DNA of 64,000 nt from Burkholderiales bacterium (GTDB lineage: Bacteria > Pseudomonadota > Gammaproteobacteria > Burkholderiales > Casimicrobiaceae): NCBI GenBank assembly GCA_905339295.1, contig CAJPFI010000004.1:56912-120911 (forward strand), in the 5' to 3' direction. Under the pieces are notes generated by a model. The model searched no databases and had not been told where the DNA came from. It saw only the letters and a program-made list of their open reading frames with translations. Position 1 is the stretch's first letter; each line of letters begins with the position of its first letter. A program made the position numbers and the translations under genes. Below, piece by piece: positions 42,424 through 51,272 of this stretch.

Positions 42424-42565
42424 GTGCCGTCGGAGCAGGGCGAAAAACGGTGGACATGATACTCCCGGGCGCTCGGCCCCGCCCTCGTCCATGCAACCCG
42501 GCCCGCGCGCGTAGGCGAACCGGGCCCGGCCTCGCTCGGCAGTCCCGTTCCGCCCCGGGGCTCCC

Positions 42566-43036
42566 TCACTTCGGCCGCTTGCGCGTCCTCCCGGCGCCCT
42601 TCGCACCGAGTTGCTCCAGCCGCCCTCGAGCTTCACGCTTTCCAATGCCGCGAAGTGCAGCGATCACCTGCAGTTGCTCCGGACGGGGGCTGGCATGTCC
42701 TTGCTCCCAGTTGTAGACCGACTGCGCGCTCACGCCCACCAATCGTCCGTAGTCCGCCGCGGAGAGGCCGAGGCGGTTCCGTTGCGTCCTGAGCCCCTTG
42801 GCAACGAATCGAATCTTCGGATGGGCCGAGCCGGCCGAGGCTGCCGGCGCCGCACCGGGAACCCGACGCTGGAGCAGCGTGACCTGGCGCTCCAGATTCG
42901 CCACCTGTCTCCTCAGTGCCGCGATGTGCCGCCGATGTTGCGCGGTCGCCTTCCTTGCGGCCTGCCCCTGCGCGCGAACCTCCCGCCGGGACAATCGCAT
43001 GATTTCCTGCTTCAGTAACGCGCCGATGTTCGGCAT
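42566..43036 (-). CDS. XRE-family helix-turn-helix protein with coiled-coil N-terminus
   Basis: A 156-residue basic protein. Residues 1-60 are Arg/Gln-rich and heptad-like (KATAQHRRHIAALRRQVANLERQVTLLQRR), predicting a coiled coil. Residues about 75-140 are an XRE helix-turn-helix (LGLSAADYGRLVGVSAQSVYNWEQG). It may be a nucleoid- or stress-type regulator, but no target can be named. The frame is open further upstream, yet the ATG at 43036 begins the recognisable protein. Confidence 0.8.
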   Translation of the reverse strand: MPNIGALLKQEIMRLSRREVRAQGQAARKATAQHRRHIAALRRQVANLERQVTLLQRRVPGAAPAASAGSAHPKIRFVAKGLRTQRNRLGLSAADYGRLVGVSAQSVYNWEQGHASPRPEQLQVIAALRGIGKREARGRLEQLGAKGAGRTRKRPK

Positions 43037-43199
43037 GGGCTTCCCTGGACGCCTGCCGGCGTCGCCGTGAGTGTCGTTCGATCGTGGATTGCCGTCGGAC
43101 TGCGTCGAGGCATGCCGGCGACTCCGCCAGTGGCCGGACCGACGGACCCGCTCCAGCGTGGCCGCAGCGCCGCGGTCCGGCCGCATGCGACCCCGCGCC

Positions 43200-44606
43200 T
43201 CAACGCATGATGACGTTCCTGAACTGCCACGGATCGTCGCGATCGACGTCCTCGGGAAAGAGGTCGCCGTCGCGGTTGTCCATCGGCGTCCAGTCGGTAT
43301 AGGCGCCGACCAGCCTGCCGAGGTAGGGCTCCTGGATCGACAGGATGCGGTCGTGGTCGAGCTCGTCGGCATCGACCACGCCGCGCCGCGGATTCTCGAT
43401 CGCCCAGATCATCCCCGCGACCACCGCGGAGGTGACCTGCAGCCCGGTCGCGTTCTGGTAGGGCGCGAGCGCGCGCGCCTGGTGGATGGTGAGCTGGCTG
43501 CCGTACCAGAAGGCGTTGCGCGAGTGCCCGTAGAGCAGCACGCCGAGCTCGTCCATGCCGTCGACGATCTCGTCGTTCATCAGCCGGAACTTGCTCTGGC
43601 GCCGCAGGTTGCGGCCCTGAAGCTCGTGCAGGCTCAGGATGGCGTCGTCGCACGGGTGGTAGGCGTAGTGCACCGTCGGCCGGTACAGCGTCTCGCCGTT
43701 CTCCTCGATCGAGAGGTAGTCGGCGATCGAGATCGACTCGTTGTGCGTGATCAGGTAACCCTGGATCGGGCCGGCGCGCGGCGTCCACGAGCGCACGCGC
43801 GTGGTGGCGCCCGGACGCGTCAGGAAGATCGCCGCGCGGCAGCCGTGCTCGTGGAACGTCGCCTCGGGCGGCACCTGGCGCTCGTGCGAGCCCCAGCCGA
43901 GCTCCGCCGGCTGCAGGCCCTCGGCGACGAAACCCTCGATCGACCAGGTGTTGACGAACTCGTCGGGCTGCTTCGGGATGTCGGCCCACTGCGTGTCGCG
44001 CTCGGCGATGTGGATGCCCTTCACGCCCAGTTCGCGGGCGAGGTGGGCCCACTCGGCACGGGTGTGCGGCGCCACGGTGTGGCCGAGGTCCGCAGCGAGG
44101 CGGACCAGTGCGCGCTTGTACAGGTGGCTCACCGTGCCCGGGTTCGCACCGTGGGCGACGACCGCCGTCGGTCCCTCGCGGCTGATCGCGCGCACCTCCT
44201 CCCGCAACGCGTAGTTGGTACGCGCCGCGAGCGGCTTCGACTTGTCGAGGTAGCCGCCGGCCCACGGCTCGATGCAGGTGTCGAGGTACAACGTCCCGAT
44301 CTCGCGGCACAGGCGGATCAGCGCCGCCGACGACACGTCCACCGACAGGTTGACCAGGAAACCGCCCTTGGCGATCGGCGCGAGCACCTCGCGGTAGTTC
44401 TCCGGGTTCAGCGCGACCTTCTCGAACCGCACGCCTTCGAGCTCGGCGAGCCGCCGGGCGCTGTCGTCGGGATCGATGACGACCATGCGGCGGCGGGGCG
44501 TCCGGATGTGACGCAGGATGAGCGGCAGCGCACCCTTGCCGATGGAGCCGAATCCGATGACGACGATCGGGCCGTCGTAGTCGATCGTGGTGGGCGACAG
44601 GCGCAT
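43200..44606 (-). CDS. hss: Homospermidine synthase
   Basis: A 468-residue NAD-dependent enzyme that transfers an aminobutyl group between putrescine molecules. The Rossmann loop GFGSIGKG is at residues 18-25. IDPDDS, LVNLSVDVSS, YLDTCIEPWAGGY, VVAHGANPGTVSHL, LITHNESISIADYL and AFWYGSQL are characteristic of bacterial homospermidine synthases rather than saccharopine dehydrogenase. It would make homospermidine as a major polyamine. The upstream 44607-44771 gap holds no recognised element. Confidence 0.92.
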   Translation of the reverse strand: MRLSPTTIDYDGPIVVIGFGSIGKGALPLILRHIRTPRRRMVVIDPDDSARRLAELEGVRFEKVALNPENYREVLAPIAKGGFLVNLSVDVSSAALIRLCREIGTLYLDTCIEPWAGGYLDKSKPLAARTNYALREEVRAISREGPTAVVAHGANPGTVSHLYKRALVRLAADLGHTVAPHTRAEWAHLARELGVKGIHIAERDTQWADIPKQPDEFVNTWSIEGFVAEGLQPAELGWGSHERQVPPEATFHEHGCRAAIFLTRPGATTRVRSWTPRAGPIQGYLITHNESISIADYLSIEENGETLYRPTVHYAYHPCDDAILSLHELQGRNLRRQSKFRLMNDEIVDGMDELGVLLYGHSRNAFWYGSQLTIHQARALAPYQNATGLQVTSAVVAGMIWAIENPRRGVVDADELDHDRILSIQEPYLGRLVGAYTDWTPMDNRDGDLFPEDVDRDDPWQFRNVIMR

Positions 44607-44771
44607 GGCGGACGTTTCCAGGTTGCAGGCTCGACATTCGCCGCCGCGGGCGCCGGCGATAGGAAGGCTCCGCGGGTCGGGCAGCCTTGACCGACATCAG
44701 GCACGGTCGCGCCGCGCCGTGGTGTCGCAGGTGCCTGGATCGGAAACCGGCTCCGGACGCGGGGCAGCGAC

Positions 44772-45540
44772 ATGATACCGGCAAAGGCGATCAAGGCGCG
44801 CGCTGTTGCCCGGCGCGCGGCTGGACCTGCGCGGCTGGCCGGAGAGCGGGATTCTCGGGCAGATGCCGCTCGCGATTCGCGTGGCGGGTGGCGGCCTCGC
44901 CGTTCTCTTCCGCCACGGCGTGGTGGTCCTGCTCGACGTTCCCGCCGAGGCGGGCGCTGCGCGAGAGGCTCGCGCCGCTGACCGTGCATGCCTACCGGAC
45001 CGCCGAAAGCGAGGAACTGGAGGTGCGCGTCGAGGCCGGCTGCGCCGAGGGGCTGCACGAAGGCGTGCTCGTCGTGCAGGGGGCGGGAACCGGCCGCCTG
45101 CAGGTGTTCGCCCACGTGCTCTCGAAGAGCGTGCTCCTCGCCCACTTCGAGACGCGCATCGCCGGCGACTCCGACCGCATCGAGCCGCTTGCGCTGCAGC
45201 TGGAGCGCACGGGGCGAATCCGCGGCACCACGCGCGCGCACGTGCGGCAGATCGGCGCGCTGTTGATGATCGAGCACCGCATGGTCGGGCGTGCCGAGGT
45301 CGGCGAGAAGCCCGACCTGCTGTGGGAGCACGCCGAGCTCGAGCGCCTCTACGCGATCCTCGAGGGCGAGTTCGATGTGCGCGAGCGGCTCGCCGGGCTC
45401 GAGCGCAAGGTCGGCCTCGCGGGACGCACCGTGCGTACGCTGGTGGACCTGATCGACGCGCGCCATGCGCTGCGCGTCGAGTGGTACATCGTCGCCCTGA
45501 TCGCCCTCGAGATCGCGCTCACGCTGATCCAGATGGCGGG
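44772..45540 (+). pseudogene. RMD1/DUF155 family protein, frameshifted
   Basis: Homology to the RMD1/Sif2 (DUF155) family runs through three frames: KAIKARA after the ATG at 44772; then LPGARLDLRGWPESGILG...FRHGVVVLLDV from about 44806; then RALRERLAPLTVHAYR...LLMIEHRMVGRAEVGEKPDLLW...ALRVEWYIVALIALEIALTL from about 44949. The conserved C-terminal block and its single transmembrane helix are intact, but the frame has no stop after the helix and stays open into the downstream gene. The two shifts may be mutations or assembly errors. Confidence 0.65.
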
Positions 45541-45619
45541 CGGCGGAACCGCGCGTGACACATCCTCGCGCGCACCGGCGGTGATCGTCGGGGCGTCGCA
45601 CGCTGCCCGTCCTCGGCGC

Positions 45620-45810
45620 CGCCGTCGACTCCGTGCCGCGTTTGCGGCCCGCGCAGGGCGCGACGCGAACGATTCCGATCGTGCCGCTCGCGCCGGGGGA
45701 TCCGGTCGGTCCCGGCGCGGTGCCGTCGGTCTCGAGGCGCGGCGGCAACGTGACGGCCGTGTCGTTCGTTTCCGGCGAGCCGGTTCGCAGGCGGCCGCAA
45801 CTCGCCGGGC
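45620..45810 (+). pseudogene. Fragment of an ABC_sub_bind-type receptor
   Basis: The frame around 45633 reads GATRTIPIVPLAPGDPVGPG...SRRGGNVTAVSF, which matches the well-known GDPVG / PGGNVTG region of ABC-type uncharacterised substrate-binding proteins (PF04392). No start, signal peptide or downstream half is present. It is a relic of about 60 codons between the RMD1 pseudogene and the membrane-protein gene. Confidence 0.5.
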
Positions 45811-45958
45811 AACGCGTGCGCGGGGCCAGGCGCCTCCGCGATGCGGGCACTTGCGGTTGCGCGGCGACGGGCGAAGAATCCTCGCGCGGGCCATGCGGCT
45901 CGCCGCGATCGGCTCGGCGACATCCGCCGCCGGGCAGGTCGATGCTCAGGGGGAGACC

Positions 45959-46693
45959 ATGGCCACACCGATGATCGCCGTCGCGCCGGCGCCGTCCGAG
46001 CGCCGCTTCTTCACGGGCATGGCGATCGCGATCCTCGCGACGGTGCTCGTCGGCTTCGCGCGGAGCTTCTACCTGCGGCCGCTGTTCCCGGACCACCCGT
46101 CGCCGCCGGAGACGATCTTCTACGTGCACGGCGCAGTGGCCACGGCGTGGATCCTGCTGCTGCTGGCGCAGGCGTCGCTGATCGCGGCGGGGCGCGCCGA
46201 CGTGCACCGCAAGGTCGGCGCGCTCGGCGTCGCGCTCGCGATCCTGATGGTCGCGATCGGGATCTACGCGGCGCTGGTCGCGGCGAAGCGTCCGACCGGC
46301 TTCGTCGGCGTCCCGATCCCGCCGCTTCAATTCCTCGTGGTTCCGTTCGCCGACATGGTGCTGTTCGGAACCCTCGCGGCGCTCGCCGTCGCGATGCGGC
46401 ACGACGCGCAAAGCCACAAGCGGCTGATGCTGCTCGCGACGGTCAACCTGCTTACCGCCGCCATCGCGCGCTGGCCGGGCGTGTTCGCGGGCGGCCCGCT
46501 CGCGTTCTTCGGCCTGACCGACCTCTTCATCGTCGCGCTGGCGGTCTGGGACTTTCGCACGCGCGGCCGGCTGCACCCGGTGACGCTGTGGGCAGGACTC
46601 GCGCTGATCGTGTCGCAGCCGCTGCGACTGGTCGTGTCGGGAACCGAGGGCTGGCAGGCCTTCGCGCGCTGGGCGACGGGCCTCATCGGGTAA
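45959..46693 (+). CDS. Multi-pass membrane protein of unknown function
   Basis: A 244-residue protein preceded by GGGGGAGA. It has about seven hydrophobic segments: FFTGMAIAILATVLVGF near residue 16, then HGAVATAWILLLLAQASL, VGALGVALAILMVAIGIYA, LVVPFADMVLFGTLAALAV, LMLLATVNLLTAAIA and two further ones. HGAVATAW and DVHRKVGALG resemble small heme-less or DUF2306-like membrane proteins. No catalytic motif can be named. The upstream frame is open, but the ATG at 45959 starts the hydrophobic protein. Confidence 0.75.
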   Translation: MATPMIAVAPAPSERRFFTGMAIAILATVLVGFARSFYLRPLFPDHPSPPETIFYVHGAVATAWILLLLAQASLIAAGRADVHRKVGALGVALAILMVAIGIYAALVAAKRPTGFVGVPIPPLQFLVVPFADMVLFGTLAALAVAMRHDAQSHKRLMLLATVNLLTAAIARWPGVFAGGPLAFFGLTDLFIVALAVWDFRTRGRLHPVTLWAGLALIVSQPLRLVVSGTEGWQAFARWATGLIG

Positions 46694-46754
46694 CGGCACC
46701 GCCGTCGCGGACGGTAGCGTCGCGACGCGGGCGGGCTCGCGGCGTGCGTCGTAC

Positions 46755-47588
46755 TCAGGCGTCGAGCCGGGCGACCTCGCGCAGGACCTCCGGCGTCGTG
46801 GTCGGCAGGCCGAAGAACTCGAGGTAGGCGGGGATCTGCTCGAACAGCATGTCGGTGCCGACCTGGAAGCGGCAGCCGCGCGCGCGGGCGGCCGTCAGGA
46901 ACGCCGTCATCTCGTCGCGCATCACGACCTCGCCGACGAACGCGTCCGGCGCGAGTCGCGCGACGTCCACGGGCAGCGGATCGCCTTCGTTCATCCCGAG
47001 CGGCGTGGCGTTCACGACGACGTCCTGCCCGGCGGGGTCGTTCGAGCCGGTCCGCACGTCGATCGCCGGATAGTGGCGGCGCAGGCGCGCCGCCAGGGCA
47101 TCCGCCGCCGCGGCGTCGACGTCGAAGAGGTCGATCGCCGCGACGCCGGCGCCGGCGAGCGACGCGGCGATCGCCGAGCCGACGCCGCCCGCGCCGACCA
47201 CGAGCGCTCGCGCCCGGTCGAGGACGCAGCCCTTGCGCCGGACGCCGCGCACGAAGCCCTCGCCGTCGAACATCTCGCCGACCAGCCGCCCCGCGCCGTC
47301 GCGGCGCACCGCGTTGCACGATCCCGCGATCCGCACCGCGGGAGACGCGTCGTCGAGCAGCGCGACGGTCGTCACCTTGTGCGGCATCGTGACGAGCGCG
47401 CCCGCGATGTTCTCCAGTGTGAAGACCGCGCGGAGGAGCGCCGGGTAGGCGCCGGCCTTGCAGCCCATCGGCACGACGACCGCGTCGATGCCCGCCCGCT
47501 CGAAGTACGGGTTGTAGATCAGCGGCGCCTTGAACGCGTGCGTCGGCCAGCCGATGTGCGCGATGACGCGCGTCGTTCCGCGGATCAT
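46755..47588 (-). CDS. Shikimate/quinate dehydrogenase-like protein (AroE family)
   Basis: A 277-residue AroE-fold enzyme: substrate domain with VTMPHK (catalytic lysine), AGSCNAVRR and MFDGEGFVRG, then a Rossmann domain with VVGAGGVGSAIA and NATPLGMNEGD. The usual SxSxxxHN substrate motif is replaced by KAPLIYN, so it is unlikely to be the biosynthetic AroE. Next to a protocatechuate pathway a quinate/shikimate or related role is plausible, since quinate is degraded to protocatechuate. The cofactor preference is not certain. Confidence 0.82.
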   Translation of the reverse strand: MIRGTTRVIAHIGWPTHAFKAPLIYNPYFERAGIDAVVVPMGCKAGAYPALLRAVFTLENIAGALVTMPHKVTTVALLDDASPAVRIAGSCNAVRRDGAGRLVGEMFDGEGFVRGVRRKGCVLDRARALVVGAGGVGSAIAASLAGAGVAAIDLFDVDAAAADALAARLRRHYPAIDVRTGSNDPAGQDVVVNATPLGMNEGDPLPVDVARLAPDAFVGEVVMRDEMTAFLTAARARGCRFQVGTDMLFEQIPAYLEFFGLPTTTPEVLREVARLDA

Positions 47589-47595
47589 GGGCGCC

Positions 47596-48666
47596 TCATC
47601 GGATCGCTCCGTCGGCGCGCGGTGCCGTGTCGACCAGGCGGCCGGTCCGCGCCGCCTCGACGATCGCCTCGGTGATGCGCAGGTTCTCGAGCCCGTCGCG
47701 GGCGGTGACGATCGGCGCAACCTCGCCCCGCACGACCGCGCCGAAGTGCTCCATCTGCAGCCGGATCGGGTCGTCGCGCACGAGGTCGACGACGCCGGCC
47801 TCGAACGGCTTCCACCACGAGCGGTCCTCCGGACGCGCATAGGTCCTGATCCGCATCGTCGGCACCGACAGGCTGCCGTCGGTGCCGGCGATCACGTAGC
47901 AGTCCTCGTCCTCGCAGGTCGCATAGGCCGGGTTCTCGCGGGAGGTCTGCTCCCAGCTTCGCCCGCACGCCGCCGTGTCGGACAGGAGGAACGTGCCGAG
48001 CGCGCCGCCGGCGAAGCGCAGCGCGATCGCCACCGTGTCCTCGACCGGGAAGCCGCGCACCGCGCGCGAGGCGATCGCCTGCACTGCGACGATGTCGCCG
48101 CCCAGCATGCGGAGATTGTGCACCTCGTGGATCATGTTGAGCAGTATCGGTCCTCCGCCGGGCTCGCGCCGCCACGGCCCGTCGGCGAAGTACCGGTCCG
48201 GCTTGCAGAACATCGCGCTGCCCTCGATCGCGACCAGGCGACCCAGGACGCCGGACGCGACGACCTCGCGCGCCTTCGCCATGATCGGGCTGTGCGCGCG
48301 GTGGTGGCCGACCAGCACGCGCGCGTTCCGCGCCTCGACCGCGCGGACCAGCCGCTCGCCCTCGGCGAGCGTCGGCGCGATCGGCTTCTCGACCAGCACC
48401 GGCAGTTCCGCCTCGAGGCATCGCAGCGCCTGGGGCACGTGCAGCGCGTTGGGCGTGGCGACGACCACGCCGTCCGGACGGTCGTTCGCGAGCAGCGCGT
48501 CCAGCGACGCGTGGTGCGGCACGCCCGCCTGCGCCGCCGCGGCCGCACCCGCCGGCGACGGGTCGACGACGGCGCACAGCGCGCAGGTCGGGCTCGACCG
48601 CGCGGCGCCGATATGGGCGAGGCCGATGTAGCCGGCGCCCACCACCGCGATGCGGGTCCTGGTCAA
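47596..48666 (-). CDS. Gfo/Idh/MocA-family oxidoreductase
   Basis: A 356-residue protein from a TTG start (uncertain). The N-terminal Rossmann fold has VVGAGYIGLAHIGAA (residues 8-22) and VVATPNALHVPQALRC, then LVEKPIAPTLAEGERL with the conserved EKP lysine, followed by the alpha/beta C-terminal domain (GGGPILLNMIHEVHNL). Family members oxidise sugars, inositols or, like LigC, aromatic aldehyde hemiacetals. It is only distantly similar to the LigC at 55336. It lies seven bases upstream of the AroE-like gene. Confidence 0.83.
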   Translation of the reverse strand: MTRTRIAVVGAGYIGLAHIGAARSSPTCALCAVVDPSPAGAAAAAQAGVPHHASLDALLANDRPDGVVVATPNALHVPQALRCLEAELPVLVEKPIAPTLAEGERLVRAVEARNARVLVGHHRAHSPIMAKAREVVASGVLGRLVAIEGSAMFCKPDRYFADGPWRREPGGGPILLNMIHEVHNLRMLGGDIVAVQAIASRAVRGFPVEDTVAIALRFAGGALGTFLLSDTAACGRSWEQTSRENPAYATCEDEDCYVIAGTDGSLSVPTMRIRTYARPEDRSWWKPFEAGVVDLVRDDPIRLQMEHFGAVVRGEVAPIVTARDGLENLRITEAIVEAARTGRLVDTAPRADGAIR

Positions 48667-48736
48667 GGGGAGATCCTGGCGGCAGGCACGTCCGTGCGCT
48701 CGTTTCCGCGGAAGGCACGTCCGTGGCCGCGTCCGG

Positions 48737-49984
48737 TCATGCGTCGGCCAGCCGCGCGACCGCAGCCTCGGCGTGGAGGACGCCGTCGGCGACCAGCCGC
48801 TCGATCTCGGCGGCCGAGTAGCCGAGCCGCGCGGCGATCGCGCGGTTGTGCTGGCCGAGCAGCGGCGCCACGCCGCGACCGGCGATGTCGCAGTCCGAGA
48901 AGCGGAACGGCAGGTCCGGCAGCGTGATCCTGCCGAGCAGCGGATGGTCCTGCTCGATCATCATTCCGCGCGCGCGGACCTGCGGATCGGACACGACCTC
49001 GTCGATGCGCTGGACCGGCGCGCACGGGACCTGCGCCGCGTCGAGCGCCGCGCAGCACGCCTTCGCCGACGGCTGTGCCATCGTCCACGCGCGCACGCGG
49101 GCGAGGATCGCCTCGCGGTGCGCATTGCGCCCGGCGGCGTCGTGGAAGCGCGTGTCGGCGGCGCAGTCCTCGCCGCCGATGAGCCGCGCGAGGCGCTTCC
49201 ACGCATCGTCGACCTGCGCCGCGATCACGACGTAGCCGTCGCGCGCGGGGAACACGCCGTAGACGGTGCTCTGCGGCAGGTCGTGGCCGGTCGGCACCGG
49301 CACCTCGGTGCCGCCGCTCAGCGTGTAGCACTGCACGGCGAAGTCGTGCATCGACACCATGCAGTCGTAGAGCGCGATGTCGATGTGTCGGCCGCGGCCG
49401 CTGCGCACGCGTCCGTAGAGCGCCGCGCAGATCGCCGAGACGCCGTGCATGCCCGCGTACATGTCGGCGATCGGCATGCGGAACAGCGGCGGCGGCTCGC
49501 CGGGCTCGCCGACGATCGACATCGCGCCGCTCTTCGCCTCGGCGATCAGGCCGAATCCCGCCCGCTGCGCGTCGGGGCCGGTGTGCCCGTACGCCGACAC
49601 CGAGCAGTAGATCAGCGCCGGGTTGATCGCGGCGAGCTCGGCGTAGCCCAGCCCCAGCTTCGCGAGCGCGCCCGGGCGGTAGTTCTCGACGAACACGTCG
49701 GCCCCGGCGACGAGCTTGTGAACCAGCTCGAGTCCGCGCCGGTCGCGGAGGTTCACGCACAGCCCTTCCTTGCCCATGTTCTGCTGCAGGAAGTAGCCGC
49801 TCTGGCCGTCGATCCTCCACGGGCTCGCGCGGCCCGCGTCGCCTGCAGTCGGCCGCTCGACCTTGACGACGTCGGCGCCCAGCGCGGCGAGGCAGCGCGA
49901 CATGTGCGGCCCGGCGAGGAAGTGGCTGTAGTCGACGACGCGCACGCCGGAGAGCGGAAGCTCGGAAGGGCTCATCGCGTCCAT
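48737..49984 (-). CDS. CaiB/BaiF family III CoA-transferase
   Basis: A 415-residue class III CoA-transferase with PLSGVRVVDYSHFLAGPHMSRCLAALGADVVKVE at the start, GYFLQQNMGKEGLCVNLRD, VFVENYRPGALAKLGLGY and the catalytic aspartate D174 in MPIADMYAG. Such enzymes move CoA between carboxylates. The partner acids are unknown; in the minus-strand group it may activate an aromatic or alicyclic acid or a pathway product. It lies between the Gfo/Idh gene and the LysR gene. Confidence 0.9.
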   Translation of the reverse strand: MDAMSPSELPLSGVRVVDYSHFLAGPHMSRCLAALGADVVKVERPTAGDAGRASPWRIDGQSGYFLQQNMGKEGLCVNLRDRRGLELVHKLVAGADVFVENYRPGALAKLGLGYAELAAINPALIYCSVSAYGHTGPDAQRAGFGLIAEAKSGAMSIVGEPGEPPPLFRMPIADMYAGMHGVSAICAALYGRVRSGRGRHIDIALYDCMVSMHDFAVQCYTLSGGTEVPVPTGHDLPQSTVYGVFPARDGYVVIAAQVDDAWKRLARLIGGEDCAADTRFHDAAGRNAHREAILARVRAWTMAQPSAKACCAALDAAQVPCAPVQRIDEVVSDPQVRARGMMIEQDHPLLGRITLPDLPFRFSDCDIAGRGVAPLLGQHNRAIAARLGYSAAEIERLVADGVLHAEAAVARLADA

Positions 49985-50232
49985 CGTGCGCCGGCTTCGA
50001 GGCTGCAGTCCCTCACGCGGGATCCCTCATGTCGTGTCGCCGCCCTGCCGGCCCGGAGGGCGTGCGGTGGCGAAATGGTATGCAGCGGGCGGCATTTCGT
50101 CCACGCGATGTCGACAGGGGATATATCACGAACGGCAAGGACGGCCCCGGCCGCGACGACATGGCGCTCTGCGATCCGCGGGTCCCGCGGCACGCGAGGC
50201 GTGGCGAGGGCGGCGCGGCCGCGCGCGGGCCG

Positions 50233-51129
50233 CTACCCGGCGACGGCGCCGGGCATCAGCTCCTCGATCAGCGCCACGGCCGCCTCCTGCACCGGCGTCG
50301 ATGGGCGCTGGGCGGACACGGCGATCGACAGCGAGCTCCTGAGCGCAGGCTGCACGATCGGCCGCGCGACGAGCTTGCGGCCGATCTCGGCCGACTGCAT
50401 GGCACGCCGCGAAAGCACCGCATGGCCCTGTCCCTCGGCGACTAGCTCGAGGATCGCGCCGATCGCGTCGATCTCGAGCGCGACCTGCGGCCGCAGGCCG
50501 AGGGCGGCGAGCCGCGCCTCGACCAGCGCGCGGATCGCGTGCGGCCGGCTCGGGATGATCAACGCGTAGTCGGGCAGGTCGCGAAGCCGCACCGCCGATG
50601 CGGTCCGGCGCGCGGTGCGCGGGCCGATCAGGCAGAGGTCCTCGTCGAGCAGCGGCGAGAGCTCGATCGCGGGCGAGGGCGGCGGATTGTGGAGCACGCC
50701 CACGTCGGCGCGTCCTACCACCACCCACTCGTGGATGTTCACCGACAGCCCCTCGACGATGCTGACGGTGGCGCGCGGGTAACGCCGCCGGAACTCGCGC
50801 ACGATCGTCGCGGTGAGCGTGATCGCGAGCGTCGGCGGCAGGCCGATCGCGACATGGCCGACCGGCGCGCCCTTGACCTCGTCGACCTCGCGGCGCGCGC
50901 GCTCGACCTGCTGCAGGATGCTGCGCGCGTGATCGAGCAGGCGCCGGCCCGCCTCGGTCGGCACCGCGCCGCGGCCATTGCGCAGCAGGAGCGCCTGGCG
51001 CAACTCGACCTCGAGGCCCCGCACCTGCCGGCTGATGGCGGGCTGCGCGACGCCGAGCAGCCGCGACGCGCGCGAGAAGCCGCCCAGGTCGACGACGGCG
51101 ACGAAATACTCGAGCTGCCTGATGTCCAT
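50233..51129 (-). CDS. LysR-family transcriptional regulator
   Basis: A 298-residue LysR protein. The N-terminal winged helix starts MDIRQLEYFVAVVDLGGFSRASRLLGVAQPAISRQVRGLE, the ATG at 51129 being the canonical start. The effector domain (APVGHVAIGLPPTL onward) resembles aromatic-acid-responsive members. It is divergent from the tautomerase-led operon, and two perfect T-N11-A palindromes lie between the genes. It most likely activates the ring-cleavage operon in response to a pathway intermediate and controls itself. The 49985-50232 gap downstream holds no recognised element. Confidence 0.9.
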   Translation of the reverse strand: MDIRQLEYFVAVVDLGGFSRASRLLGVAQPAISRQVRGLEVELRQALLLRNGRGAVPTEAGRRLLDHARSILQQVERARREVDEVKGAPVGHVAIGLPPTLAITLTATIVREFRRRYPRATVSIVEGLSVNIHEWVVVGRADVGVLHNPPPSPAIELSPLLDEDLCLIGPRTARRTASAVRLRDLPDYALIIPSRPHAIRALVEARLAALGLRPQVALEIDAIGAILELVAEGQGHAVLSRRAMQSAEIGRKLVARPIVQPALRSSLSIAVSAQRPSTPVQEAAVALIEELMPGAVAG

Positions 51130-51173
51130 GGAAGGAGCGGGGAATGGCGGCGCGGGTTTCCCGAGAGCATCCA

Positions 51174-51203
51174 TGCCGAACCGGCATAGCTGCTAGTGTA
51201 GCA
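51174..51203. promoter_or_regulatory. Twin LysR-type operator (two T-N11-A palindromes)
   Basis: TGCCGAACCGGCA (51174-51186, arms ATGCCG/CGGCAT over 51173-51187) and TGCTAGTGTAGCA (51191-51203) are both perfect inverted repeats of the T-N11-A form, with starts 17 bases apart. The first lies 44 bases upstream of the LysR start; the second is about 70 bases upstream of the tautomerase ATG, with a possible -10 TCTAAT at 51212-51217. Paired recognition and activation sites on one helical face are standard for LysR activators. Confidence 0.65.
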
Positions 51204-51272
51204 ATAGCGCTTCTAATCGTGCCACCTTCGGGGCAGACTGTTCCCGACACGTGGCTGCCGGTGGAGGAGACC

